Below, in pieces: positions 32,431-41,295 of a stretch of 64,000 bases of DNA. The DNA is from JACJYE01 sp964432875 (GTDB lineage Bacteria > Bacteroidota > Bacteroidia > Chitinophagales > Saprospiraceae): contig CAYSPJ010000011.1 of NCBI GenBank assembly GCA_964432875.1, positions 3,944 through 67,943 of the forward strand. The letters run 5' to 3'. A program made the translations under genes and the position numbers. The notes below the pieces were generated by a model. It did not search any database and was not told the DNA's origin. It worked only from the letters and a program-made list of their open reading frames with translations. The number at the start of each line of letters is the position of its first letter. Position 1 is the first letter of the stretch.

Positions 32431-35400
32431 ATGCGGAAGCTTTGGCTATTGTGTTTGCTCATTCTTTACGGCACCGCCCTTGCACAACCCTCGCAAGTGC
32501 AGATTAAGGTCTATGCCTTTGAGGAAGGGCTCAGCCATCGCAATGTCTTCAAAATCCTGCAGGATGAGGCGGGCTATATTTGGATAGCAGCCATCAATGG
32601 GCTGAACCGCTTTGACGGCCATGAGTTCCTGGCCTATAACCGACGCGAAAAGGAGCGTTATCTGCCGCACGACTTGGCGGCAGATATGCGGCTCAGCCCC
32701 GATGGGGCGATCTGGCTGGCCGGCCAGGGGCAGGTCACGGCTTTCAACCCTTTTTCCGGGCAGCACCGCAGTTTTCAGATTGGATCGAAAGGCCAGGATG
32801 CTCTGGGTGAAACGACTGGCCCCTACAGCCTTTCTTTTGACAATCAGGGATGGGCCTGGATGGCCAGCCGCGATGAGCTGACCGGGAAAAACATCCTCCA
32901 TGCCTTTAATCAGGAAGGCAAAGAGGAAGCCGCGCTAAAGCTGGATGAGCCCAATGGCCGCCAACTGGTCTTGCGCCAAGGAAAAAATATTTACGTAGGC
33001 GGGCAGGGCAGGCTCTGCAAATTTAATCTGGCGGGCAAGTTGCTGAGCAAGTATGAACTGCCAGCGCCTGCCAGTGCCTCCATCACTCAACTACAGGAGT
33101 GGGGCAATTTGATCTATGCCCTGTGCAACGACGGGAGCTTATTCGCTTTCGACCCCCAAACCGGCACCTTTTCCAAACACCCCGCCAGCGCTAAAACGGA
33201 GGCTGCGTTAGCCATGTTATTGGAGCCCAATGGCGATATCTGGATTGGCGGGCGGGGACTGCTGCAGTTTTATAACCACGAAAACGGCAGCATCGCCAAC
33301 TTCAACAACCAGATAAGGGAAGCCGTAAAAAGCGGTACCTCCTACCGCCAAATCTTCCGCGATCGCTCTGGGGCAGTCTGGGTGGCTTCCGACTTTGGCG
33401 CCATCAAGCTGGTGCAGTCCAGCCGCTTATTTACCAACTACCTCAATGGCGGCAATGAGTATTGCATCAACCTGTATTGCAGCACCCGGGGCATGGCCGA
33501 AGATGAGAAAGGCAATGTATACATCTCTTACTACAATTCCATCCATGTGCTCGACCCGGTGACCGATGCCTTGCGCCTACTCTTTCCCACTAATGCCTTC
33601 TCAAATTATCCCTTTGGCTTAGCTTATTACGATCAGGCTCTTTGGACGGGCAATGGCCGGCGCATCGACCTGCGCAGCCTGCGGGTAGATACCCTCTTTA
33701 ATCACCCAGCTAAGGATTTGGGCGCGGTGGCCCTCAGCGATGACAGCCTGATCTGGATGGGTTACCTGAGCTGGCTCTACAAATACGACCCCCAGCGCAA
33801 AAGGCTGCGCGAATTCACCGACGCGCAAGGCAAATGGGGGAGTGAAAGCGGCAATATCAGCTGCCTTTATCAAGGTAGGCGCCGCGGCTGGATGTGGGTG
33901 GGCACCCTGGATAATGGCGTTTTCGCCATCTCCAAAGAAAACGGGCGAGAGCTGCATTACCATACCGGGGAGGACAGCCCAGTACGCTTGAAGCACAATC
34001 AGGTCAATGCCATTTGCGAAACCAGCGGCGGGAAGCTTTGGCTGGGCATGGCCAGCGGCTTGCACCAGCTCGACCTGGGCACCGGCGAGCTGCGGATTTA
34101 TACTACGCAGGATGGCCTGCCCAATAACTTCATCAATGGCTTGCTCTCCGAAGGCGATTCCTGCCTATGGGTCAGTACTGACAATGGGCTGAGCCGCTTT
34201 AGCCTGAGCAGTGGCACCTTTAGCAATTTTTTCGTGGAAGACGGCCTCACGGCCAACGAATTCAACCGCATCTCCTTTTTCCGGGCCAGCTCCGGGCGCA
34301 TGTACTTCGGGGGGCTCAATGGCGTCAATGCCTTTTTCCCCGGGCCGCAGTTCCTCGTTCAGAAGGAAGTGCGGCAGGAAGCCCCTATCCTTTTTACCCG
34401 TTTCTCGAAATACGATGGTGCCAGCGATAGCCTGGTGTCAAGCCTGTACGGGCTTTCACCCAACAACACGATTACCCTTTCTCCCTGGGACCGCATCTTT
34501 TCCTTTCAATTTGCCCTGGCCGACTATCGGCAGCCGCAGAACAATATCTTCAGCTACTGGTTGGAGGATTATGAAGCCGGCTGGTCAGCCCCTGCGGAGG
34601 GGAAGGTGGTGCGCTACAACAATATCCCTGCCGGGACTTACACCTTCCGCGTACGCGCCAAGGCCGGGGGCAACAACCCGCATTGGAACAGCCAGGAATT
34701 GGCCATCCGCATCGTCGTCCAGGAAGCTTTTTACCGCACCTGGTGGTTTTGGGGGCTTTGTGTGGTGCTGCTCGTCGGCGGCTTGCTGGGCTTCATGCGC
34801 TACCGCATCTATCTGGCCCGCAAGCGGGAGCACGCGCTGGAGGCCCTTGTAAGCAAGCGCACTCGTGAGTTGGAGCAGGAGAAACACAAATCCGAGGCTT
34901 TGCTGCTCAACATCCTGCCGGCCGAGATTGCCGAAGAGCTCAAGGCTTTCGGTGCTGCCAGGGCCAAGCGTCACGAGCTGGCCACGGTCATGTTTTCCGA
35001 TTTCAAGGGTTTTTCGCGCATCTCCGAGCAGATGGCCCCCGAAGACTTGGTGGCGGAGATTGACTGCTGCTTCCGTGCTTTTGATGAAATCATGGAGAAG
35101 TATGGCCTGGAAAAAATCAAGACCGTGGGCGATGCCTACCTCTGCGTCGGGGGCATGCGCAACGATAATGGCCACGAGGCCGACCGCGTTATCCTGGCTG
35201 CCATGGATATCCAGGCGTTTATGCAGAAGTTGGCCGTGCAGCGCCAGCATGACAATCAACTTTTCTTCGAGGCGCGCATCGGTATCCACACTGGCCCGCT
35301 GGTAGCTGGCATCGTCGGCATCAAAAAGTTTGCCTACGACATTTGGGGCGATACCGTCAATTTGGCCTCCCGCATGGAGAGCTGCGGCGAAGTGGGCAGA

Positions 35401-35541
35401 GTCAATATTTCCGAAGCGACTTACCGCTTGGTGCAACCCCACTTCCGCTGCGCTTTTCACGGCCAATATACGGAGACCGAAGGGGAGGACATCAATATGT
35501 ATTTCGTGGAGGAGTATCTGGGCAAGCGAGAAAATCCTTAG
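32431..35541 (+). CDS. Beta-propeller sensor fused to a class III adenylate cyclase
   Basis: 1036 residues. A signal peptide (1-18) leads to a periplasmic double propeller of two-component-regulator (Reg_prop) repeats (about 20-640), with repeats such as D-E-A-G-Y-I-W-I-A-A-I-N-G-L and G-D-S-C-L-W-V-S-T-D-N-G-L. A Y_Y_Y domain follows (about 680-765), one transmembrane helix (about 770-790) and a coiled coil (about 795-825). The class III nucleotide cyclase domain spans about 845-1030. It keeps a metal Asp in F-S-D-F-K-G-F (about 854), the adenine-selecting Lys in K-I-K-T-V-G-D-A-Y (about 896) and Asp in Y-D-I-W-G-D-T-V-N (about 969), which point to cAMP. In Bacteroidota this sensor head normally carries a histidine kinase, so the cyclase output is a variation. 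The inducing ligand is unknown. Confidence 0.93.
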   Translation: MRKLWLLCLLILYGTALAQPSQVQIKVYAFEEGLSHRNVFKILQDEAGYIWIAAINGLNRFDGHEFLAYNRREKERYLPHDLAADMRLSPDGAIWLAGQGQVTAFNPFSGQHRSFQIGSKGQDALGETTGPYSLSFDNQGWAWMASRDELTGKNILHAFNQEGKEEAALKLDEPNGRQLVLRQGKNIYVGGQGRLCKFNLAGKLLSKYELPAPASASITQLQEWGNLIYALCNDGSLFAFDPQTGTFSKHPASAKTEAALAMLLEPNGDIWIGGRGLLQFYNHENGSIANFNNQIREAVKSGTSYRQIFRDRSGAVWVASDFGAIKLVQSSRLFTNYLNGGNEYCINLYCSTRGMAEDEKGNVYISYYNSIHVLDPVTDALRLLFPTNAFSNYPFGLAYYDQALWTGNGRRIDLRSLRVDTLFNHPAKDLGAVALSDDSLIWMGYLSWLYKYDPQRKRLREFTDAQGKWGSESGNISCLYQGRRRGWMWVGTLDNGVFAISKENGRELHYHTGEDSPVRLKHNQVNAICETSGGKLWLGMASGLHQLDLGTGELRIYTTQDGLPNNFINGLLSEGDSCLWVSTDNGLSRFSLSSGTFSNFFVEDGLTANEFNRISFFRASSGRMYFGGLNGVNAFFPGPQFLVQKEVRQEAPILFTRFSKYDGASDSLVSSLYGLSPNNTITLSPWDRIFSFQFALADYRQPQNNIFSYWLEDYEAGWSAPAEGKVVRYNNIPAGTYTFRVRAKAGGNNPHWNSQELAIRIVVQEAFYRTWWFWGLCVVLLVGGLLGFMRYRIYLARKREHALEALVSKRTRELEQEKHKSEALLLNILPAEIAEELKAFGAARAKRHELATVMFSDFKGFSRISEQMAPEDLVAEIDCCFRAFDEIMEKYGLEKIKTVGDAYLCVGGMRNDNGHEADRVILAAMDIQAFMQKLAVQRQHDNQLFFEARIGIHTGPLVAGIVGIKKFAYDIWGDTVNLASRMESCGEVGRVNISEATYRLVQPHFRCAFHGQYTETEGEDINMYFVEEYLGKRENP

Positions 35542-35702
35542 CAGAAGCTTCCGCTCACGCAACTTAGATGCCCTGGTTAAAGCGGCCGCCGCCAAGCCAA
35601 CGCAGCAAAACCAGATTTCATTAATACTATAATCAAAAGGAATATCTTGCGTTAATACTGGCATAAACGCTGGACATAAGAGCCAAAATTAATTAGTACC
35701 GC

Positions 35703-36347
35703 ATGATGTCGAGAATCTATTTTGCCCTACTGGCAATTGCCATCGCCGCCGCAGCCCCCTCCTGCAAGCCAAAAGTGGAGTTGGAAGAAGTGGAAGCGGA
35801 AGACGGCTATGGCTACCTGGAAAAATATCAGCGCCGCAAAGACGACTTTGCCCGCGAGGGTTGGTATCAGAAACTCAGCCCCGAAGGCAACAAAGTAGAA
35901 GAAGCGCAGTACCAAAGAGATACGCTGAACGGCCTGCGCATCCTGTACGACGAAAACGGCGATACCCTGGTGGTGGAAACCTACCGCATGGGCTGGTTTG
36001 ATGGCCCCTTCCGCGCTTTCCGCACTGGCGGCGAACTGGAAATCGAAGGGCAATACGAGGCCAATGTCATGCACGGCCTTTGGAAGCGCTACTACCCTGG
36101 CGGGCAATTGATGGAAGTGGTTACCTTTGCCGATAACGAGGAAAACGGCCCTTTTGTGGAATACTGGCAGAATGGCAATATCAAGGCTGAAGGCACTTAC
36201 CTCAATGGCGACCACGAACACGGCCTGCTGAAAATGTATGACGAAAACGGCGAGCTGGCCCGCACCATGAACTGCGAGAGAGGGGTGTGCCGCACAGTTT
36301 GGAAAGCTGAAGGAGTGGTAGACCCCAATCCGCTGGAAGAAGAGTAG
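35703..36347 (+). CDS. YwqK-type (MORN-like repeat) lipoprotein
   Basis: 214 residues. Two adjacent ATG codons (35703, 35706) give the same product apart from one Met. A lipobox A-A-P-S-C lies near residue 21, so it is probably membrane-anchored. The body consists of MORN-variant repeats: L-N-G-L-R-I-L-Y-D-E-N-G-D, F-D-G-P-F-R-A-F-R-T-G-G-E, M-H-G-L-W-K-R-Y-Y-P-G-G-Q and N-G-P-F-V-E-Y-W-Q-N-G-N. The family is sometimes called the antitoxin of a YwqJ/YwqK pair in Firmicutes; there is no toxin here and I would not infer such a role. Confidence 0.85.
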   Translation: MMSRIYFALLAIAIAAAAPSCKPKVELEEVEAEDGYGYLEKYQRRKDDFAREGWYQKLSPEGNKVEEAQYQRDTLNGLRILYDENGDTLVVETYRMGWFDGPFRAFRTGGELEIEGQYEANVMHGLWKRYYPGGQLMEVVTFADNEENGPFVEYWQNGNIKAEGTYLNGDHEHGLLKMYDENGELARTMNCERGVCRTVWKAEGVVDPNPLEEE

Positions 36348-36446
36348 CGGGGCCGTAGAATTGTAAAACAGGGCGCATGCCACGGGCTAATGGGAGATTC
36401 AGGAACCCGAAACATGCCATACCAATTCAAAGTATAAAAATACCTT

Positions 36447-37526
36447 ATGCCAAAACGACTACTTACGCTGGGCATAGCGATATGGATAGCCTGGGCTTTG
36501 CCGGCACAAATTGGCGGCATCTCCATTTACGAATTCCTCAACCTGCCCAATTCGGCGCGGATCACGGCTTTGGGCGGCACCCTCATCACCGTGCGCGATG
36601 ACGATGCCAATCTGGCTTTTTCCAACCCGGCGGCGCTCAATCCCCTGATGCACCAACAACTGGCTTTCAACCATAGCTTTCACGTGGCCGACATCAGCCA
36701 TGGCTATGCCAGCTACGCCCATCATTTTGATAAATTGGGCATTACCGGCCATGCTGGGGTCCATTATATCAACTATGGTGATTTTGATCAAACGGATGAG
36801 TTTGGGCTGTTGGAGGGCACCTTCAATGCCGGGGAATACGCCATTACCATGGGGGCTGGCGCGCAAGTTTATGAGCGTCTGGCAGTAGGTGCCAACATGA
36901 AATTCATCAGCTCGCAGTTCGAATCATACCATTCTCTGGGGTTGGCAGGAGACCTGGCCGCTACCTATTTCGATACGTCCAGAAACCTCGTCTTTACTTT
37001 TGCTTTTCGGAATATCGGCACCCAGTTGACCACTTACCGCGAGGGCAACCCGGAGCCCTTACCCTTCGAGATGCAGCTGGGCCTCTCCAAGCGCCTGCGC
37101 TACCTGCCCTTCCGCTTTTCAGTCATCTACCGTCACTTCAACCGCTGGAATATACTTTATGATGACCCCAATGCGGAGCCTTCGCTGCTCTTCTTTGGTG
37201 AAACGGAGGACGAGCGCAGCAAAACCAGTATTTGGATGGACAATTTTTTCCGCCACTTTGTCTTCAGCGGTGAGTTCCTCTTTGGCAAGCGTGATAATTT
37301 CCGCCTGCGCCTGGGCTACAACCACTTTATGCGCAAGGAGCTCCTGGTCACCAATTTTGGCAGTATGGCAGGTTTTTCTCTTGGGGCCGGCATCAAGGTT
37401 AACCGCTTCCGGCTGGATTATGGCTATTCCGCCTACCACCTCGCCGGAGGCTTGAATCACTTCAGTATTTCGACCAATTTGCAAGAATTCAAAGGGCGCC
37501 GAGCGATTACTGTCGGATCCGACTAG
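36447..37526 (+). CDS. porQ: Type IX secretion system protein PorQ
   Basis: 359 residues with a signal peptide (about 1-20). The mature start Q-I-G-G-I-S-I-Y-E-F-L-N-L-P-N-S-A-R is typical of PorQ. An outer-membrane beta-barrel of the PorV/FadL-like type follows, with alternating strands to the C-terminus. PorQ works with PorU, PorV and PorZ in the attachment complex that processes T9SS cargo at the cell surface. Cargo in this window is at 14957, 41296, 44287 and 59033. The last four bases overlap the end of the convergent gene at 37523. Confidence 0.9.
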   Translation: MPKRLLTLGIAIWIAWALPAQIGGISIYEFLNLPNSARITALGGTLITVRDDDANLAFSNPAALNPLMHQQLAFNHSFHVADISHGYASYAHHFDKLGITGHAGVHYINYGDFDQTDEFGLLEGTFNAGEYAITMGAGAQVYERLAVGANMKFISSQFESYHSLGLAGDLAATYFDTSRNLVFTFAFRNIGTQLTTYREGNPEPLPFEMQLGLSKRLRYLPFRFSVIYRHFNRWNILYDDPNAEPSLLFFGETEDERSKTSIWMDNFFRHFVFSGEFLFGKRDNFRLRLGYNHFMRKELLVTNFGSMAGFSLGAGIKVNRFRLDYGYSAYHLAGGLNHFSISTNLQEFKGRRAITVGSD

Positions 37527-37948
37527 GAAATCCCCAGGAAAAATACCGTCCCGCTCAAGCGGTAGGTCGTCATCCCTTTGGGTAACTGTTCATCAGGGCT
37601 ATGCTTTTGGCGGATTAGGCGATAGATGCCCTTGTAGGTTTGGCCATTGACGTTGAGTGTGCCCTGTTTCCCGCCAATAGCATCATTGACGCAAAAAATC
37701 AGGATGAAGCCGGCCTTGCCATATTGCGGTTTTTCGGTGAATGCTGCGGCTTGGAAAGCATCAACCATGCCCATGGGATTGATGGGGTCTTGAAACCTGG
37801 AGTCGCCCGGCGGGCGCAACGGACTGTTTTTGCCGCCAATGGTCCCATCGGTGACGATGACGGTCAGGCCTCCTTTTTCACTACCGGAGAATTGGGCCTG
37901 CACCAGAGCTGGGAGTAACAAAGCTAGCGCGATGATGATACGTTTCAT
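37523..37948 (-). CDS. Small secreted protein, unknown function
   Basis: 141 residues from ATG 37948; a signal peptide spans about 1-19 (cleavage near V-Q-A-Q). The mature part is beta-rich, with G-G-L-T-V-I-V-T-D-G-T-I-G-G and G-K-A-G-F-I-L-I-F-C-V-N-D-A-I-G-G. I do not recognise the family. It overlaps the 3' end of porQ on the opposite strand by four bases, so the two mRNAs are complementary at their ends. Confidence 0.7.
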   Translation of the reverse strand: MKRIIIALALLLPALVQAQFSGSEKGGLTVIVTDGTIGGKNSPLRPPGDSRFQDPINPMGMVDAFQAAAFTEKPQYGKAGFILIFCVNDAIGGKQGTLNVNGQTYKGIYRLIRQKHSPDEQLPKGMTTYRLSGTVFFLGIS

Positions 37949-38119
37949 GATGAAGATGTTTTGTAAACATATTAACAAACTACAAAATTACTGCTAAATA
38001 CGCTAAAAAAGCTGGTGAGTTTCATCATCAGTACTCTTTTGTACGCACGAATATCATCTATGGCGGCATGAGCGGCTGGCGATCGCCTCTGTCAAAGGGG
38101 TATAAACCAAAGTTTTATT

Positions 38120-38127
38120 TAGATTTG
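38120..38127 (+). promoter_or_regulatory. -7 element of the symporter gene
   Basis: TAGATTTG is a perfect TAnnTTTG, 52 nt before the ATG at 38180. A TAG at 38138-38140 lies in frame before that ATG, and there is no other start codon between. Confidence 0.55.
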
Positions 38128-38179
38128 CGGGATGTTTTAGAAATGGTTTATTCAACCAGGGCAAATAACCAAGCTTCCG

Positions 38180-39577
38180 ATGCTGCTCATTTTTGTCATC
38201 TGTTATCTGATCATGACTTTACTCATCGGCTGGTGGGCATCGCGGCGCGTACATTCTACTAAAGATTTCGTCATTGCCGGGCGCAACCTGCCCATGTTCA
38301 TTGCCGCCTGCGCGCTATTTGCTACTTGGTTTGGCTCTGAGACCATTATGGGGGCTTCTTCGGAATTTGTGGAGCACGGCCTGATTGGCGTGATAGAGGA
38401 CCCCTTTGGGGCGGCGCTTTGCCTCGTATTGGTAGGCGCCTTTTTTGCCCGCCCCCTCTACCGTTTGAACATCCTCACCTTCAATGATTACTTCCGCCTG
38501 CGCTACGGGCGGACGGTGGAGTTTATCTCCGCCATCTTTATGGTGCCTTCATACTTCGGCTGGATAGCGGCACAGTTGGTGGCCATGTCGGTCATACTGG
38601 GCACTATTTCCGGTTTATCCCTGCTGGAGGGCATCGCGGTTTGTACCATTGTGGTGGTAATCTACACCTATATCGGGGGGATGTGGGCGGTGTCTATCAC
38701 CGATTTCGTACAGACGATCATGATCGTGGCTGGCTTGGGGTTGCTGGCGTACAACCTCAGCAGTAAGCTGGGCGGCGTAGGCGCCGTGCTGGCAGCTACT
38801 CCCGACGGTTTTTTCCGCTTTCTGCCCAAAGGCGATTTCCATAGTATCGTACATTATTTTGCCGCCTGGATTACCATCGGTTTGGGTTCCATCCCCCAGC
38901 AGGATGTCTTCCAACGGGTAATGGCGGCACGCACCGTCAAGACGGCGGTAACGGCTTCCTATCTGGCGGGCTTCATGTACCTGACCATCGGCTTTCTGCC
39001 GCTTTTCATCAGCCTCTGCGGGCGTATGCTCTACCCCGATTTGGCAGAGGGCGACACCCAAATGGTGGTGCCTCGGATCGTGCTGGAGCACAGCACCGTC
39101 TTTTTGCAGATTATGGTCTTTGGGGCTCTGCTGTCTGCCATCTTAAGCACCACTTCCGGCGCAATACTGGCGCCGGCTACGGTAATCGGTGAAAACTTGA
39201 TCAAGCCTTATTTCAAAAACCTCACTGATCAGCAGCTGCTTTTTGCCATGCGCCTATCGGTAGTGGGGGTGGCCATCGTTTCGGCGATTATGGCGGCCTG
39301 GCGGCAAAGCATCTACGAACTGGTAGGCGAATCTTCGGCCCTAAGCCTGGTTTCTCTTTTCATCCCCCTAACTGCGGGCTTGTATTGGAAACGAGCCTCC
39401 AATATAGGCGCTATTGCTTCTATCATCATGGGTATGGGGGTATGGATTATTTGCACACTGCTGGAAACTAAAATCCCTAGCCTCATCTACGGCAGCCTGG
39501 CCAGCCTGTTAGCTATGGTGGTTGGCAGCCTGCTCTGGCCCGACCGGCGGCTGCAGGAGCTGGCTGAGGCGAATTGA
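38180..39577 (+). CDS. Sodium:solute symporter family transporter
   Basis: 465 residues and about 13 hydrophobic segments, an inner-membrane transporter of the SSS family. The first helix runs directly from the start (L-I-F-V-I-C-Y-L-I-M-T-L-L-I-G-W-W), followed by S-T-K-D-F-V-I-A-G-R-N-L-P and the Na-site region A-T-W-F-G-S-E-T-I-M-G-A-S-S. The motif W-A-V-S-I-T-D-F-V-Q about 171-180 is diagnostic of the family. The first helix is short compared with relatives, but an in-frame stop excludes a longer start. The solute cannot be told. Confidence 0.92.
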   Translation: MLLIFVICYLIMTLLIGWWASRRVHSTKDFVIAGRNLPMFIAACALFATWFGSETIMGASSEFVEHGLIGVIEDPFGAALCLVLVGAFFARPLYRLNILTFNDYFRLRYGRTVEFISAIFMVPSYFGWIAAQLVAMSVILGTISGLSLLEGIAVCTIVVVIYTYIGGMWAVSITDFVQTIMIVAGLGLLAYNLSSKLGGVGAVLAATPDGFFRFLPKGDFHSIVHYFAAWITIGLGSIPQQDVFQRVMAARTVKTAVTASYLAGFMYLTIGFLPLFISLCGRMLYPDLAEGDTQMVVPRIVLEHSTVFLQIMVFGALLSAILSTTSGAILAPATVIGENLIKPYFKNLTDQQLLFAMRLSVVGVAIVSAIMAAWRQSIYELVGESSALSLVSLFIPLTAGLYWKRASNIGAIASIIMGMGVWIICTLLETKIPSLIYGSLASLLAMVVGSLLWPDRRLQELAEAN

Positions 39578-39673
39578 TGGCGAGGCTACCTGCTTCATGA
39601 CTTGATCTTGAAGGTCATGACCCGAAGCTCGCAGCTTTACAGGGATGCTAAATAGTGACAAAAAAAGTTCCGT

Positions 39674-40342
39674 CTAGCCCTTCCCCGCCACAACCAATAC
39701 GATCTCTCCTCTCACCTTTTCTTGCTGGCCGTAGTGAGCCGCCAGGTTTTTCAGGGTATCGGTGCGGATATCCTCGTGCAGCTTAGTCAGTTCGCGGGCC
39801 ACGCAAGCCATGCGGTCGGGGCCGCAGAAATCTGCCAGTTGGGTCAAGGCTTTTACCAGGCGGTGGGGAGATTCATACAGCACAAAAGTGTTTGGCAAGC
39901 CAGCCAGGTGTTCTAGCCGGGTTTGGCGGCCCTTTTTGTGAGGCAGGAAGCCTTCGAAGTGGAAGCGGTCGCAGGGCAGGCCAGAAGCAGCCAGTGCAGG
40001 TACAAAAGCGGTGGGGCCAGGCAGGCATTCTACTCGGATGCCACGTTGAACACACTCGCGCACCAGCAGGAAGCCAGGGTCGGAAATCCCCGGGGTGCCA
40101 GCATCAGAAATGAGAGCGATTTTGGTACCGGCCTGCATCTGCTCAGCCAGCCCTGCGGTGATGTTGTGCTCGTTGTGGGCGTGGTAGGAGCGCAGCGGAG
40201 CTTTGATTTGGTAGTGGGCCAGCAGTATGCCCGAGGTGCGGGTATCTTCCGCCAAAATCAAGTCCACTTCGCTCAGGATGCGGAGCGCCCGGAGGGTGAT
40301 GTCCTCTAAATTTCCAATCGGGGTGGGTACCAGGTACAACAT
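39674..40342 (-). CDS. rsmI: 16S rRNA (cytidine1402-2'-O)-methyltransferase
   Basis: 222 residues with the canonical RsmI motifs: L-Y-L-V-P-T-P-I-G-N-L-E-D-I-T-L-R-A (2-19), A-E-D-T-R-T-S (35-41), A-L-I-S-D-A-G-T-P-G-I-S-D-P-G (about 75-89) and L-P-G-P-T-A-F-V-P-A-L-A-A-S-G-L-P. It is shorter than the roughly 285-residue E. coli enzyme because it lacks the C-terminal extension, as is common in Bacteroidota. It is three bases downstream of pssA and probably in one transcript with it. A divergent paralogue lies at 10565. Confidence 0.95.
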   Translation of the reverse strand: MLYLVPTPIGNLEDITLRALRILSEVDLILAEDTRTSGILLAHYQIKAPLRSYHAHNEHNITAGLAEQMQAGTKIALISDAGTPGISDPGFLLVRECVQRGIRVECLPGPTAFVPALAASGLPCDRFHFEGFLPHKKGRQTRLEHLAGLPNTFVLYESPHRLVKALTQLADFCGPDRMACVARELTKLHEDIRTDTLKNLAAHYGQQEKVRGEIVLVVAGKG

Positions 40343-40345
40343 GCG

Positions 40346-41053
40346 CTATTCAGTTGGGGCCAGATATCGGAAGAAAGAAAAAAGGATATACAACAAGATG
40401 ACGATAGAAAAGGCCGCTTCCCGGGCCAACAAGAGGGCGGCCAGGGCTATCGCTACAAAGGTAAATTTTATCTCATTGCCCTGCCACTTAAACGATTTGA
40501 ATTTAAAGCTGAACATGGGGATTTCAGCTATTAGCAGGAAAGACAGCAGCCCGATACAGAGGTAGAGGAAGGCCGGCGCAGTCACCAGGCTGGCCAGCCC
40601 GAAAGAATCCTGCTGATAGATGAGCAAAAGGCCTGCGGTGAACAAAGTGCTTGAGGGCGTGGGCAGCCCGATGAAGCCATCGCCCTGCCGGGTATCCAGG
40701 TTGAATTTGGCCAGGCGCAGGCCGGAAAAAGCCGAGAGGATAAAGGCTGGCAATGCGGCATACTGCAAGTTATTGGCATCTTCCAGCCCCAGCCCGATGA
40801 GGAGGAGCTGGTAGAAAATAGCCCCCGGCACTACGCCGAATGAAACCACATCGGCCAGCGAATCGAGCTGCTTGCCCAGCTCGGAATGGACACCCAGGGC
40901 GCGCGCCACCAGCCCGTCGATATAATCTGCCAGGATACAGGCCAGGATAAACCAAAAAGCTGCGGTAAATTGCCCATAGAAAAGGCTGGACATAGCGCAG
41001 CACCCCAAAAACAGGTTGAGCAAGGTAATCGCATTCGGCAGGTGCTGCTTCAT
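40346..41053 (-). CDS. pssA: CDP-diacylglycerol-serine O-phosphatidyltransferase
   Basis: 235 residues, integral membrane. The CDP-alcohol phosphotransferase signature D-x2-D-G-x2-A-R-x8-G-x3-D-x3-D is complete: D-Y-I-D-G-L-V-A-R then G-K-Q-L-D-S-L-A-D (about 43-68). Six or more hydrophobic segments follow. The length and the N-L-F-L-G-C-C-A motif near 13 fit the PssA group, which makes phosphatidylserine as the precursor of phosphatidylethanolamine. It forms an operon with rsmI. Confidence 0.92.
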   Translation of the reverse strand: MKQHLPNAITLLNLFLGCCAMSSLFYGQFTAAFWFILACILADYIDGLVARALGVHSELGKQLDSLADVVSFGVVPGAIFYQLLLIGLGLEDANNLQYAALPAFILSAFSGLRLAKFNLDTRQGDGFIGLPTPSSTLFTAGLLLIYQQDSFGLASLVTAPAFLYLCIGLLSFLLIAEIPMFSFKFKSFKWQGNEIKFTFVAIALAALLLAREAAFSIVILLYILFSFFRYLAPTE

Positions 41054-41295
41054 GCGGCGAAGTTCGGCATTTTTTTTAAAAAAATCGAAGTTTAGCGGCA
41101 GGCAGTAAAGAAGGGCGTTGACAAGACGGCCTTTATCCCAATCCAGGGATGCCGTCCTGATGGCAGCTATGCCCCAGGCATAAAAACATCATCTGCTGAT
41201 TGTATGCGGCATGAATTTCGTTTTTTCAACGTTTTTCCCTTACTTGCGACACTAATCGGCCTATGACATTGGAACAATCCCTTAAACCGGCGCTG

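Noticed and set aside
34585..35664. 359-codon open frame opposite the cyclase domain
   Set aside because: The cyclase on the plus strand has intact catalytic motifs; the antisense frame is a by-product of codon use.
35703..36347. YwqK as antitoxin of a toxin-antitoxin pair
   Set aside because: No toxin-like partner is adjacent, and MORN-like lipoproteins of this kind are common in Bacteroidota without one.
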